DNA of 45,187 bases, from positions 1 to 45,187 of the IMG/VR virus record IMGVR_UViG_3300035698_002903. One strand, written 5' to 3'. This DNA is from a virus. The notes beneath the pieces were generated by a model. It was not told the origin of the DNA, ran no database searches, and saw nothing but the letters and a program-made list of their open reading frames with translations. Position numbers and translations under genes: made by a program. Shown here one piece after another: positions 30,820 through 39,313 of the stretch (positions are counted from its first letter, which is position 1; every line of letters starts with the position of its first letter).

Positions 30820-33057
30820 ATGAAAAACAAAGAATTCCTAGATTTTAGTGAGTTAGCAGGGTTTCAGCCTAAACAACTAGAGGCGTGTAGAGCAGTCAGA
30901 TCACATGAATATATACTTTATGGAGGAGCTGCTGGAGGAGGCAAGAGCTACTGGTTAAGATGGGAAGCTGTAGCATTATTGATATATTATTATCAGAAGT
31001 ACGGATTTAAGGGAGTAAGATTAGGATTATTCTGTGAAGATTACGTAGCATTAGCTGATAGGCATTTAAGTAAAGTAGTATACGAGTTCCCACCATGGTT
31101 AGGTAAACTGAATAAGAGTAGTCATGAATTTACATTAGCACCAGATTTCGGTAGTGGAGTTATAGCGTTCAGGAATCTAGATGATCCTTCAAAATATTTA
31201 TCAAGTGAGTTTGTAGCTATACTTGTAGATGAGCTAACAATGAACGAACGACACGTATTTGATTTCCTTAACATGAGAAGAAGATGGGTAGGGATTGAAG
31301 ATACTAAATTCATTGGAGCTACTAATCCAGGAGGTAAAGGGCATGGATTCGTTAAGAAGCTGTGGATAGATAGAGATTTCAGCGATGAGACATTCAACCC
31401 TGATAAGTTTAAGTTCATACAGGCTAAGGCTAGTGATAATGCTTTCCTACCAGAAACTTACGAAGAACAGCTAGGTACATTACCAGCAGAGATGGTTAAA
31501 GCTTACAGAGACGGAGACTGGAATGTGTTTCAAGGACAATTCTTTACAGAGTGGAGCAGCGAGAGACATGTTATTGATCCGTTTGATATACCAGATAGCT
31601 GGACAAAGATAAGATGTATAGATTACGGATACGTTAATCCAGTAGCAGTATATTGGTTGGCAATAGACTATGATAGTAATGTGTATGTTTACAGAGAACT
31701 CTACGAATCAAGTCTAACATATAGTGAACTAGCACAAAGAATAGGAGAAATGACACCTAATACCGAAACAGTAGATTATACAGTAGCAGATTCGGATATG
31801 TTCTCAAAAACTCGTGATACAGGAGAATACGGACCAGATATAATGTCAGAACAAGGAATAGATATAATGAACGCTAACAAGGAACGTCTACCAGGTTGGA
31901 ATCTATTTAAGAGATATTTAAAAGAGGATAGGATAAAGTTCTTTAAAACCTGTGTAAATGCTGTTAGAACAATTCCTAACATGACATACCCACCACTTAA
32001 CAAGAGAGTATCTAATCCAGAAGATCTATATAAGACAGGAGGATTTGATGGCGATCATGCCTGCTTTGTAGGAACGACCAAGGTTCGGATGGCTAATTGT
32101 AAAGAGAAGCAAATAAAAGATATACAAATAGGAGAATATGTCGCTACCCCTAATGGTGCAAAAAAGGTAATTGCATCAGATTGTACGGGGATTAAACCTG
32201 TAATAAAAGTAAAGATGAGTAACAAAAGAAGTCTAATAGGAACAAAGAGTCACAACATTTATACTCCTAAAGGCAAAGTTCCTCTTGATTCTTTGCGTAT
32301 GTATGATATAGTTAATTCATGGAAGAAAGCATTATATTCAACAAGCAACGATACTACTTTGATGGGAAATACTACGTTCCCTGTGGAGGATGTGCAAATG
32401 GAAGGAAACGATTACATGTTGCAGTATGGGAGAATATTCATGGAGTTATCCCGAAAGGGTATTGCATACATCACCTTGATAATGACCCAAAAAACAACAA
32501 TATTGACAACCTCAAATGTATTGACAAGACCGAACATCTTAGCTTTCATGCAAAAGAAAAGTTTAAGGACAAAAAATGGGCTGAACAAAACAAAATACAC
32601 ATGGCTAAGATCAGACCTCTTGCAAAGAAATGGCATGCTTCTGAGGAGGGTAGAGAATGGCATAAGCAAAATAGTAAAAAGGCTTGGAAAAATAAGAAAT
32701 GGCATACTAAGTTTTGTCAAATCTGCAATAAGGAATATAAAACTCCTTTTCCAACAAGGTCTAAATATTGTGGAGATGTTTGTAAATCAAAAGCCCAATG
32801 TATTCGTAATAAGCAAGCAACAACTAGAAGGCGTGCAAAAAGTGTATAACATTACAGTAGAGGATGTTCATTGTTATTACGCAGAAGGTGTTTTAGTAGC
32901 AAACTGTGACTCAATCAGAATGGGACTAATGAGCTTACCAGATACACCTGTACTAGGTAGAGAGAAACCACCACGTAATCCATACGAGAATGATCCTACA
33001 AGCCCTTGGGCTAACAAGAATAAGAAATCAAGTTACACTAATATATATTCAAGCTAA
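30820..33057 (+). CDS. terL: Terminase large subunit with in-frame intein
   Basis: 745 codons; 464 residues after removal of the 281-residue intein, a normal length. ATPase: Walker A YGGAAGGGKS (residues ~34-43), Walker B AILVDE (133-138). RNase-H-type nuclease: IDYGY with Asp268, VADSD at 323-327, and the third acidic motif GDHA|CDSIRMG, which the intein splits between residues 414 and 696. Pumps DNA into the prohead and cuts it. The frame stays open through the intein, including 531 bases that also encode an HNH protein in the -1 frame. Activity requires protein splicing to rebuild the third nuclease motif. Confidence 0.9.
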   Translation: MKNKEFLDFSELAGFQPKQLEACRAVRSHEYILYGGAAGGGKSYWLRWEAVALLIYYYQKYGFKGVRLGLFCEDYVALADRHLSKVVYEFPPWLGKLNKSSHEFTLAPDFGSGVIAFRNLDDPSKYLSSEFVAILVDELTMNERHVFDFLNMRRRWVGIEDTKFIGATNPGGKGHGFVKKLWIDRDFSDETFNPDKFKFIQAKASDNAFLPETYEEQLGTLPAEMVKAYRDGDWNVFQGQFFTEWSSERHVIDPFDIPDSWTKIRCIDYGYVNPVAVYWLAIDYDSNVYVYRELYESSLTYSELAQRIGEMTPNTETVDYTVADSDMFSKTRDTGEYGPDIMSEQGIDIMNANKERLPGWNLFKRYLKEDRIKFFKTCVNAVRTIPNMTYPPLNKRVSNPEDLYKTGGFDGDHACFVGTTKVRMANCKEKQIKDIQIGEYVATPNGAKKVIASDCTGIKPVIKVKMSNKRSLIGTKSHNIYTPKGKVPLDSLRMYDIVNSWKKALYSTSNDTTLMGNTTFPVEDVQMEGNDYMLQYGRIFMELSRKGIAYITLIMTQKTTILTTSNVLTRPNILAFMQKKSLRTKNGLNKTKYTWLRSDLLQRNGMLLRRVENGISKIVKRLGKIRNGILSFVKSAIRNIKLLFQQGLNIVEMFVNQKPNVFVISKQQLEGVQKVYNITVEDVHCYYAEGVLVANCDSIRMGLMSLPDTPVLGREKPPRNPYENDPTSPWANKNKKSSYTNIYSS
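32062..32904 (+). mobile_element. Intein in the terminase large subunit
   Basis: 281 residues (415-695 of the reading frame). Block A starts with Cys: CFVGTTKVRM and QIKDIQIGEYVATPNG. Block B is GTKSHNIYTPKG with the expected Thr and His. Blocks F/G are VYNITVEDVHCYYAEGVLVA then Asn695, with Cys696 as the +1 residue. The penultimate residue is Ala rather than the usual His. The joint falls inside the conserved nuclease motif, a typical intein site. The linker between B and F, about residues 500-675, reads as non-homing-endonuclease sequence in this frame because the endonuclease is coded in the -1 frame. Confidence 0.85.
32319..32849 (+). CDS. HNH homing endonuclease nested out of frame inside the intein
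   Basis: 176 residues in the -1 frame relative to terL, ATG 32319 to TAA 32847-32849. RLHVAVWENIHGVIPKGYCI then HHLDNDPKNNNIDNLKCI is an HNH core of the homing type (His-His, Asn, Asn). Basic repeats follow (KKWAEQNKIHMAKIRPLAKK; KKAWKNKKWHTKF), and the C-terminus has a zinc finger FCQICNKEYKTP with YCGDVCKS. It fills the usual endonuclease slot between intein blocks B and F, and its stop lies at the first residue of block F. An in-frame stop lies just before the ATG (32313-32315), so it must start independently. No Shine-Dalgarno is seen. Confidence 0.85.
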   Translation: MEESIIFNKQRYYFDGKYYVPCGGCANGRKRLHVAVWENIHGVIPKGYCIHHLDNDPKNNNIDNLKCIDKTEHLSFHAKEKFKDKKWAEQNKIHMAKIRPLAKKWHASEEGREWHKQNSKKAWKNKKWHTKFCQICNKEYKTPFPTRSKYCGDVCKSKAQCIRNKQATTRRRAKSV

Positions 33058-33227
33058 TGTTAAAAGTACAACACATAGAAACTAAAAGAATATTACAGGT
33101 TGACAATAGTTGGATTTCCTTGCTACAATATATACAAGAGAATCCATTTTGTGAAATGACGATTAAGTTTAAGGACGGTAAACCCTACGAGGCAGAGAAG
33201 ATTAAAGAATCAGTACGTTTTAGATAG
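33057..33227 (+). CDS. 56-residue hypothetical protein
   Basis: ATG 33057 overlaps the terL stop by one base (TAATG), suggesting coupling; TAG at 33225-33227. MLKVQHIETKRILQVDNSWI, then FCEMTIKFKDGKP: beta-rich. A strong promoter lies inside it. No family recognised. Confidence 0.5.
   Translation: MLKVQHIETKRILQVDNSWISLLQYIQENPFCEMTIKFKDGKPYEAEKIKESVRFR
33100..33129 (+). promoter_or_regulatory. Strong promoter-like sequence ahead of the portal gene
   Basis: Perfect -35 TTGACA (33100-33105), 18-base spacer, TACAAT (33124-33129) preceded by TGC, an extended -10. It lies within the 56-residue gene and about 140 bases before the portal ATG at 33271, so it could raise expression of head genes separately from terL. 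Confidence 0.5.
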
Positions 33228-33270
33228 ACCAGTCACGATACGGCTATCTGTATAATATAATTTTATATAG

Positions 33271-35271
33271 ATGCCAGTAAACTCAAAAGAGATAGATAAG
33301 ATACCTGCTTACAAACCTTCCAAGGAAGATGAGCAGCTTGTTTTAGATCTAATGGAGAGAATAAGTGATCTACAAGAACACCGTGCAGGTCTAATGGCTA
33401 ATCCTTATGATGATAGTGATAAGGCACGTACAATAGAGGATACATGGGACTACTGCGATCAAGTATCTTTACCACATAAATACTCACATAAAGAAATGAG
33501 AGATTGGATGGCAGACAATAGTCATCCTTTAGCTTTTGCTAAGATGGATACAGCAGTTTCAATCCTAATGGCCAAGAACCCTGAAGTAGAGATAGCACCT
33601 AGAGAAGAGAACTTTGACTCTAAAGCAAGAATACTTGAAGCTTTATACTCTATAAGCTGGGATAAAGGGAACGGTAGACAACAAATGATTAAGTTTATGA
33701 ATGGTACAGCTAAGTACGGATTCATGCCTGCTAGGGAGTACCATAGATACAAAACTAAGATCATAGACGAGATTGTAAGTTATGATCCTAAGACTGGTAA
33801 ACACAAAACAGAAGAAGTAGAAATAACAGAACATGATGAAGCATACTTTGAGGTTCTACCTATAAGAGATGTATGGATAGATAACAGAGCTAAACCTTAT
33901 GATGAAAGCTCTATTAGAGATTGGGCATGGCAGAAGGTATATGACTACTCAACATTCCAAATAGAATTTCCTAAAGAAAGATTCCCTAATGCTAAGTTTG
34001 TACAACCTAATTATGGTGGGCATAATAAAGACGAAGGAGAGAAGAATAACGATGAAGTAGGAGAGAAAGCCGTTAGACTCTTTTTCTATGAAGATATAGA
34101 GAATAATGAGTTCCTTATTACAGATGGATTGGTAAAAGTATATCAAGGCCCACTAATCAACAACCAACTTAGTTTAGTCTATGCGATGTGGAAACAACGT
34201 AACGAACAGACTATTTACGGCATAGGATTACCAGAGATACTAGAAGGTAATCAGGAAATGCTAGACAGGATAGGGAATATGTCACTCAATCAGATAGTCC
34301 TTACAATAGGAGGAGCAGGATTTTATGACGGTAAAGGGAACGTGACTCAAAATGATATGACGCTTGAGCCTAAACTTAAGAAAGTACAAAACCCACAAAG
34401 TATAGTATTCCCTAAAATACCAGATGTAAGTCAATCAGTATTTAAAATGATAGAAGATATACGTAATGAAGCTGACGAGACAAGTGGAGTTACTAAAGCA
34501 TTAGGAGGAGAACAAGTAGGAAAGACTCTAGGAGAAGCTGTATTGAACCGTGAAGCAGGACTAAGGAGACTATCAACACCATTACAGAATATTGAATTTG
34601 CATTAGAACGACACGCTAGACTGCGTGTTGATTTGATTCAACTTATATATTCCAACGCTCCTAAGACTGATATGGTAATAGATGAATTCGGATCAGTAAT
34701 AAGCGAGAAGCTTTACCAAGAATACCTAGAAGAAGTAGCTAATAAGGGAGCTAACACATTAGCAACAGCTCAGAAGTTCCCTGTATTAGAGGATGGATCA
34801 CTTGTAAGAAACCAATTTAGACAAGAACCTTTACCATTAGAGAAGACAGAAGAAGGAGAAGTACAACCAACAGATGATGATACAATCCTAGAAATCACAC
34901 CTGAAGAGATCAGAGGTAACTACGATGTAAGAATAAGAGCATTCAGTACAATCCCTATGAGTCAGACACTTGAAGAGAGTAAAGCCCTAGAAACATACAA
35001 CATATTACTAAGCAATCCATACGTAGACGCATACAAAGCCACTGCACGCTTCCTAAGAGCTAGGAAGGAAGATCCAGACGATTGGCTACTTTCACAAGAA
35101 CAAATCACAGAGACACAAGGGCAAGCAGCAGAATTACCACCAGATATAGAAGGAGCAACAGGAGGATTTGTTGGAGGTGGAGCAGGAGGAGGCAAGATGA
35201 GTAAACAACCACAGCAATCAGCAGCAGGAGGTGGAGTTAGCGCACAAGTAAGTAAATCTATAACCGTTTAA
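33271..35271 (+). CDS. Portal protein
   Basis: 666 residues, in the size range of podovirus portals. Features: an N-terminal region (DTAVSILMAKNPEVEIAPRE), the crown/stem part YFEVLPIRDVWIDNRAKPYD, the wing part YAMWKQRNEQTIYGIGLPEI with LEGNQEMLDRIGNMSLNQIV, and the stretch NEADETSGVTKALGGEQVGK typical of this portal family. The C-terminus has a Gly-rich segment. Twelve copies form the DNA channel at one capsid vertex and bind the terminase. It follows terL by one small gene, the usual order. Confidence 0.85.
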   Translation: MPVNSKEIDKIPAYKPSKEDEQLVLDLMERISDLQEHRAGLMANPYDDSDKARTIEDTWDYCDQVSLPHKYSHKEMRDWMADNSHPLAFAKMDTAVSILMAKNPEVEIAPREENFDSKARILEALYSISWDKGNGRQQMIKFMNGTAKYGFMPAREYHRYKTKIIDEIVSYDPKTGKHKTEEVEITEHDEAYFEVLPIRDVWIDNRAKPYDESSIRDWAWQKVYDYSTFQIEFPKERFPNAKFVQPNYGGHNKDEGEKNNDEVGEKAVRLFFYEDIENNEFLITDGLVKVYQGPLINNQLSLVYAMWKQRNEQTIYGIGLPEILEGNQEMLDRIGNMSLNQIVLTIGGAGFYDGKGNVTQNDMTLEPKLKKVQNPQSIVFPKIPDVSQSVFKMIEDIRNEADETSGVTKALGGEQVGKTLGEAVLNREAGLRRLSTPLQNIEFALERHARLRVDLIQLIYSNAPKTDMVIDEFGSVISEKLYQEYLEEVANKGANTLATAQKFPVLEDGSLVRNQFRQEPLPLEKTEEGEVQPTDDDTILEITPEEIRGNYDVRIRAFSTIPMSQTLEESKALETYNILLSNPYVDAYKATARFLRARKEDPDDWLLSQEQITETQGQAAELPPDIEGATGGFVGGGAGGGKMSKQPQQSAAGGGVSAQVSKSITV

Positions 35272-35281
35272 CCAAAACAAT

Positions 35282-35479
35282 ATGATCACAAAAATCAAGA
35301 AAGGATACTATGCTCGTAAAGAAGGAGTATACCGAGAAGACGTTAAGAAGTCACTACTATTCAAAACTAAGGCAGAAGCAGAAATATGGTTAAATCCAGA
35401 GGAAGCTCCTAAAGCCAAGAAAGTAGTTAAGGAAGTTAAAAAGGTAGTTAAGAAGCCAGCAAAGAAAGCTAAAAAATAA
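35282..35479 (+). CDS. Lys/Ala-rich small protein, 65 residues
   Basis: KGYYARKEGVYREDVKKS and KTKAEAEIWLNPEEAPKAKK lead into a histone-H1-like tail of alternating Lys, Val, Ala and Pro. TTAACC lies 8 bases before the ATG. Likely binds nucleic acid or the capsid interior. No family recognised. Confidence 0.5.
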   Translation: MITKIKKGYYARKEGVYREDVKKSLLFKTKAEAEIWLNPEEAPKAKKVVKEVKKVVKKPAKKAKK

Positions 35480-35480
35480 C

Positions 35481-35687
35481 ATGGACAAGAAAGAAATCAA
35501 AAAACTAGCCCAATCAGGAGTATTTAAGCCATTCCTAGAAATAGTACAAGGAATAGCTGATGAATATAAGGATGTAGAGTTTGACTCAGATCCACATAAG
35601 GTAGCTTACAACCTAGGTAAGCGGGATATGATAATGGGTTTACCACAAGAACTAGACGAAACAATTAAACAAATAGCCAATGATTAA
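35481..35687 (+). CDS. Small hypothetical protein, 68 residues
   Basis: Acidic, mostly helical (KKLAQSGVFKPFLEIVQGIA; DPHKVAYNLGKRDMI). It overlaps the co-chaperonin gene by eight bases. It occupies the place between portal and head genes where small packaging or head proteins are common. Unknown function. Confidence 0.5.
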   Translation: MDKKEIKKLAQSGVFKPFLEIVQGIADEYKDVEFDSDPHKVAYNLGKRDMIMGLPQELDETIKQIAND

Positions 35688-35928
35688 ACCATTAAACGGA
35701 AAAGTATTGATTAGAATGCTTGAGAAAGAACAGGTGAAATCTGTACTCATCCTTAAAGAAGAAGAAGAGAAGGAACGTGGAGAGATACTAGAGATAGCTG
35801 ATGATGTAATGATAGTAAAGAAAGGAGATAAGGTATTGTTCAGTCCTTACGGAATAAAAAAGGTGGAAGTGGACGAAGAAGAACTATTGATATGTGAGGC
35901 AGATGAATTACTAGCCAAATTATCATGA
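35680..35928 (+). CDS. GroES-like co-chaperonin
   Basis: 82 residues. KPLNGKVLIRMLEKEQVKSV, GEILEIADDV, VKKGDKVLFSPYG and EELLICEADELLAKL follow the Cpn10/GroES pattern strand by strand. The mobile loop region (about residues 17-32, VLILKEEEEKERGE) is short and charged. It would cap the host GroEL during folding of the phage capsid protein, as gp31 does in T4. Its place in the head operon supports that. ATGA overlap with the next gene. Confidence 0.7.
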   Translation: MIKPLNGKVLIRMLEKEQVKSVLILKEEEEKERGEILEIADDVMIVKKGDKVLFSPYGIKKVEVDEEELLICEADELLAKLS

Positions 35929-36254
35929 AATGGAAAATAGGAAAATTAGGAGTTGATAGAGCAGGACCAGAGACACTTTGTCTGAAGATAGGTAAAGAGA
36001 AAGCCATAGTATCAACAGGAGATCTAGCAGCAATGGTAGAAGACGAACTCCCAGAAGATGAAGGAAACGAATTTGGACTTAGAACAGAGACTAAATCATT
36101 ATCTAAAGGGAAGATGCGAGTGATTATAGAAGCTCAGAAGGATATGAAGAAAGGTGAGCCAGTATGTTTCCTACTAGATGTAGCGAAATACCTAGATAGT
36201 AAGGGTATGCCAACAGGAATTAGAACATCAGATTCAGGAATTTTATTACCATAA
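35925..36254 (+). CDS. Hypothetical head-operon protein, 109 residues
   Basis: Starts in an ATGA overlap with the co-chaperonin gene. Beta-rich composition (KWKIGKLGVDRAGPETLCLK; GKMRVIIEAQKDMKKGEPVC). No family recognised; coupling to the chaperone and nearness to capsid genes suggest a role in head assembly. Confidence 0.5.
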   Translation: MKWKIGKLGVDRAGPETLCLKIGKEKAIVSTGDLAAMVEDELPEDEGNEFGLRTETKSLSKGKMRVIIEAQKDMKKGEPVCFLLDVAKYLDSKGMPTGIRTSDSGILLP

Positions 36255-36264
36255 CCATTATAAA

Positions 36265-36903
36265 ATGGAAAAAAACAGCACAATCAGAATGAAAGAACTA
36301 ATGCAGAAGAAATATGTAGAGTTAAAAGCTCCAGAAAAGGCAGAGTTAAAAGCTCTTAAAGATGAGTTCTTTAATGAGGAAGAGCCAGCAGTAGAGCCAA
36401 CCACAGCTCCTGACGAACTACCACGAACAGGAATGGCTAGTGTGCCACAGCTGGATATGAATTTTAAATCATACAAACAGCTAGATCCACCTATTGTTAA
36501 GTATCTAGAAGAGAACTGGAGTAACTGGTTAAACTATTTTGAAATCGGACAAGAGTACAAGAAAGGATATAGCGGTAGAGGTATATATATCAAAGTACCA
36601 AAAGACTTCTCTACTGAATGGAAAGAAGAAGAAAGAATAGTTTACGATAACAGAACACGAAGACCAAAGGTAGATGAGAAAGGACATACAATGAAAAAGA
36701 TAGTAATAACAGAAGATATAAGGTGGTGTTCACTAATGATCCCACAGAGCGATGTAATACAATGGATAGGGAAGGTATACACACATATTATAACTAACGC
36801 ACGAAAGAAAGGATTAAGTCTACCAGGTACAGGAGTACCATTTGTTAAATCTCCTCAAGCAATGACTAATGAGGAATATGAACAATCGTTAAACGTAGCA
36901 TAG
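36265..36903 (+). CDS. Hypothetical structural or assembly protein, 212 residues
   Basis: The N-terminal ~45 residues are charged and helical, followed by a Pro/Glu-rich linker (EEEPAVEPTTAPDELPRTG). The ~150-residue rest has mixed strands and many aromatic residues (YLEENWSNWLNYFEIGQEYK; IRWCSLMIPQSDVIQWIGK). ATAACC lies 8 bases before the ATG. It lies between portal and scaffold candidates. No family recognised. Confidence 0.5.
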   Translation: MEKNSTIRMKELMQKKYVELKAPEKAELKALKDEFFNEEEPAVEPTTAPDELPRTGMASVPQLDMNFKSYKQLDPPIVKYLEENWSNWLNYFEIGQEYKKGYSGRGIYIKVPKDFSTEWKEEERIVYDNRTRRPKVDEKGHTMKKIVITEDIRWCSLMIPQSDVIQWIGKVYTHIITNARKKGLSLPGTGVPFVKSPQAMTNEEYEQSLNVA

Positions 36904-36949
36904 CCCCGAAAGGATAACCTATGCAAACTAATATATAACACCAAAAAAC

Positions 36950-37657
36950 ATGCCAACAGTTACCCCCCCAGAGGACAACGTAACGCCTGAGGTTCAAGAG
37001 GATATTGAACCAACTCCCCCCCAAGAGGACAACGGAGACCCTGAGACACCCGAAGTTGATGCAGAAAAGGAAGCTATGAAACTAAAGATAGCAGATCAAG
37101 CACAAAAACTAAGGGCTTCAAAGGAAGAGGGACTACGACTAAAGGATAAGATAGAAACTCCGACCGTAGAACCAGAAGCCGATTCTGCAATAAGTGAAGC
37201 AGATCTAGCAATGTTACGAGCAGCTAACAAAAAACTAGGATACGTAACCCAAGATGAGTTAAAAAGGAGAGACGAACAGGCGTATAAGAAAGAGGAGACA
37301 GCAGCGATGTCAAGATTCTATAAGAAACATCCTGAATATTCTCCAGAAAATGATACAGACGATACGAAGTTCACATCTTTAAAGGAAACTTTAAAAGACT
37401 ACAATCTCTCATCAGACCCATCACAATGGGATAGGGTACTAGACAAAGCGCATAAAGATCTTAATCCAGAAGACACAAGTGTCATATTGGAAAAAGGTAA
37501 AGCGCAAGGTAATGCTGAAGTAAATCTAGCTAGACAAGCACAAATAGGCGGAGGAGGCTCAGGAGCCGTTTCTACTCCAAAAAAGAAACAAACACCTGAG
37601 CAAAAAGCTAATGATGAGGAGTTTAAACAACAGTATCCAGAATACTTTGAAGAATAG
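36950..37657 (+). CDS. Putative scaffolding protein
   Basis: 235 residues. The first 45 residues are Pro/Glu/Asp-rich and disordered; the middle is helical (KLKIADQAQKLRASKEEGLR; SEADLAMLRAANKKLGYVTQ), and the C-terminus is charged helix (TPEQKANDEEFKQQYPEY). An acidic, helical protein of this size just ahead of the decoration and major capsid genes is the usual pattern of a head scaffold, removed before DNA packaging. No protease gene is seen nearby. Confidence 0.6.
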   Translation: MPTVTPPEDNVTPEVQEDIEPTPPQEDNGDPETPEVDAEKEAMKLKIADQAQKLRASKEEGLRLKDKIETPTVEPEADSAISEADLAMLRAANKKLGYVTQDELKRRDEQAYKKEETAAMSRFYKKHPEYSPENDTDDTKFTSLKETLKDYNLSSDPSQWDRVLDKAHKDLNPEDTSVILEKGKAQGNAEVNLARQAQIGGGGSGAVSTPKKKQTPEQKANDEEFKQQYPEYFEE

Positions 37658-37714
37658 AACTCTCTAAAAAGCTATAGCAAGGGTGAAAATATTATATTTT
37701 TAACCAATGCAAAT

Positions 37715-38152
37715 ATGGCTTTCAAATGTGTAGAAGGAGACAGTACAGCATTTCCAATGTATTGCGGACTAGCAACAGCTTTAACAGATGGTGCAGTCGC
37801 AGTCTTTGATGTTTCAACAAGTACAGCAGTATCTCCGATCATTGATAGTACAGCTTCGCTTTTAGCGGAGAACGTAGCTGGAGTCGTTATGGGTACACCA
37901 GACGCAGCTAGTTTAACTTGTCAAGTAATTCCAATTAGAGGACAATTATGGGAATACGATTGTACAAGCAATACTGCTACAGCACAGCTAGGTAAGGTAA
38001 ATGATCTTACAGATTCAGCAACCGTTGCAAACTCAACAACAATTTCAACTGCTAACACAGGTTTCGTCCGAAACTTATACGCAGTAGGAGCAGCAGCGAA
38101 CAAGAAAATGCGTGGACTTATTCTAGGTGCGCAAGATGCAGTAGCTAACTAA
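37715..38152 (+). CDS. Capsid decoration-like protein, 145 residues
   Basis: Small Ala/Thr/Val-rich beta protein (ALTDGAVAVFDVSTSTAVSP; NVAGVVMGTPDAA; RGLILGAQDAVA). Such proteins immediately before the major capsid gene commonly decorate or stabilise the capsid shell. TTAACC 9 bases upstream. Family by composition and place only. Confidence 0.55.
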   Translation: MAFKCVEGDSTAFPMYCGLATALTDGAVAVFDVSTSTAVSPIIDSTASLLAENVAGVVMGTPDAASLTCQVIPIRGQLWEYDCTSNTATAQLGKVNDLTDSATVANSTTISTANTGFVRNLYAVGAAANKKMRGLILGAQDAVAN

Positions 38153-38177
38153 TATTATTTAATTAACCAATTATAAG

Positions 38178-39164
38178 ATGGCAACAGTTCCAGCAAATAT
38201 GGCAGGTTTTGGGGATCTGTACAGTGAAGATATCCAAAGAATATTTATAAAAGAAATGGCGAAACATAAATATACAATGGAGAATTACTTCAACGTAAAA
38301 GATACCAACTCTTACTATTTAAAGGACAGCTCAATAGCTGGCACAGATATAGCAAACCGAATATCAGAAAACGCTTCGGTTAGTTATGACGCTCCTATAC
38401 AGGGGTTTGACAAAACCTATACTCAGGTTAAAGTCGGTAAAGGAATGAAGATAACAGAAAAGATTTACAAATTCGGTTTTGAATTCAGAAACCTAGTACA
38501 AATTACTAAACGATTAACAGACTCATTACACGCTAAAGTTGAAACAGATGCAGCAGACATGCTAAATAACGCATGGGGTACTACTTATGTAGACGATGAT
38601 GGTGCAACAATCTCAACAGCAGGTGGAGATGCAGCGGCTTACTTCTCAGCTTCTCATACAAGAGAAGACGGAGGTACAGCATGGAACAATATCGTTTATG
38701 ATGGTACTGATTACAATATGGATTATGAGTACGATGCTATGAAAGCTGCTCGTAAGACAAGTTCAGCTATCCTTAATCCTCGTGGATTAAAGATGGGAGT
38801 AGAGCTTGATACAATCATATGTAAACACGGTTCTTCAGTACATGATAGATATGAAGAAGTACAAGCAGCTATCTCTAGAAACTATATCCCTGGAGGAGAT
38901 GAGAATGACGGTGCTGCGCAAGTAGGACTACCAAAACTTATCACTCTTAAATATCTAGACAATGACGCTTATTGGATGGCTTTTGATTCTTCAATGAAGA
39001 ATGACGATTATGGTCTTCAATGGGTATGGTCAGAACGACCAAGACTTCTTGAACCTGAAATTGATTACGATACTCAGGAATACAGAAGACAAGCTGACAT
39101 GTGGTACGACAGAGGTGCTAATGATATGAGAACATGGGTAGGCAGCGAAGGAGATAATACATAG
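38178..39164 (+). CDS. Major capsid protein (HK97-fold type)
   Basis: 328 residues, ordinary size for this class. DIANRISENASVSYDAPIQG, TYTQVKVGKGMKITEKIYKF and RNLVQITKRLTDSLHAKVET are typical of the E-loop, P-domain and spine helix of HK97-like capsid proteins of podo- and siphoviruses. RGLKMGVELDTIICKH and WVWSERPRLLEPEIDYDTQE fit the A-domain and the end. No delta-domain cleavage is evident, in line with a separate scaffold gene. TTAACC lies 9 bases before the ATG, and the gene is followed by a strong hairpin. Confidence 0.8.
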   Translation: MATVPANMAGFGDLYSEDIQRIFIKEMAKHKYTMENYFNVKDTNSYYLKDSSIAGTDIANRISENASVSYDAPIQGFDKTYTQVKVGKGMKITEKIYKFGFEFRNLVQITKRLTDSLHAKVETDAADMLNNAWGTTYVDDDGATISTAGGDAAAYFSASHTREDGGTAWNNIVYDGTDYNMDYEYDAMKAARKTSSAILNPRGLKMGVELDTIICKHGSSVHDRYEEVQAAISRNYIPGGDENDGAAQVGLPKLITLKYLDNDAYWMAFDSSMKNDDYGLQWVWSERPRLLEPEIDYDTQEYRRQADMWYDRGANDMRTWVGSEGDNT

Positions 39165-39172
39165 ACATTTAT

Positions 39173-39231
39173 AGGGCTAGTCTAGCACTAGCGAAAGGAG
39201 TGTTTCAGGCTGTTTCACTCTGACTAGCCCT
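39173..39231 (+). other. Hairpin after the major capsid gene
   Basis: AGGGCTAGTC (39173-39182) pairs perfectly with GACTAGCCCT (39222-39231), and GAGTG (39198-39202) with CACTC (39216-39220) inside. No T-run follows, so it is not a standard rho-independent terminator. It may protect the capsid mRNA 3' end or dampen downstream expression. Confidence 0.5.
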
Positions 39232-39313
39232 CCTAAACAGCCACGCTGAGTCCTTCTCTGCACAAGTCTTGGTAGAGAGTTGCACAGCACAATTATTATT
39301 TAAAAGACTTATT

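Noticed and set aside
32160-32166. A-AAA-AAG slippery heptamer in the terL frame that could feed the HNH frame by -1 frameshifting
   Set aside because: The -1 frame meets TAA at 32193-32195, then further stops at 32286, 32304 and 32313, so a frameshift here cannot reach the HNH protein.
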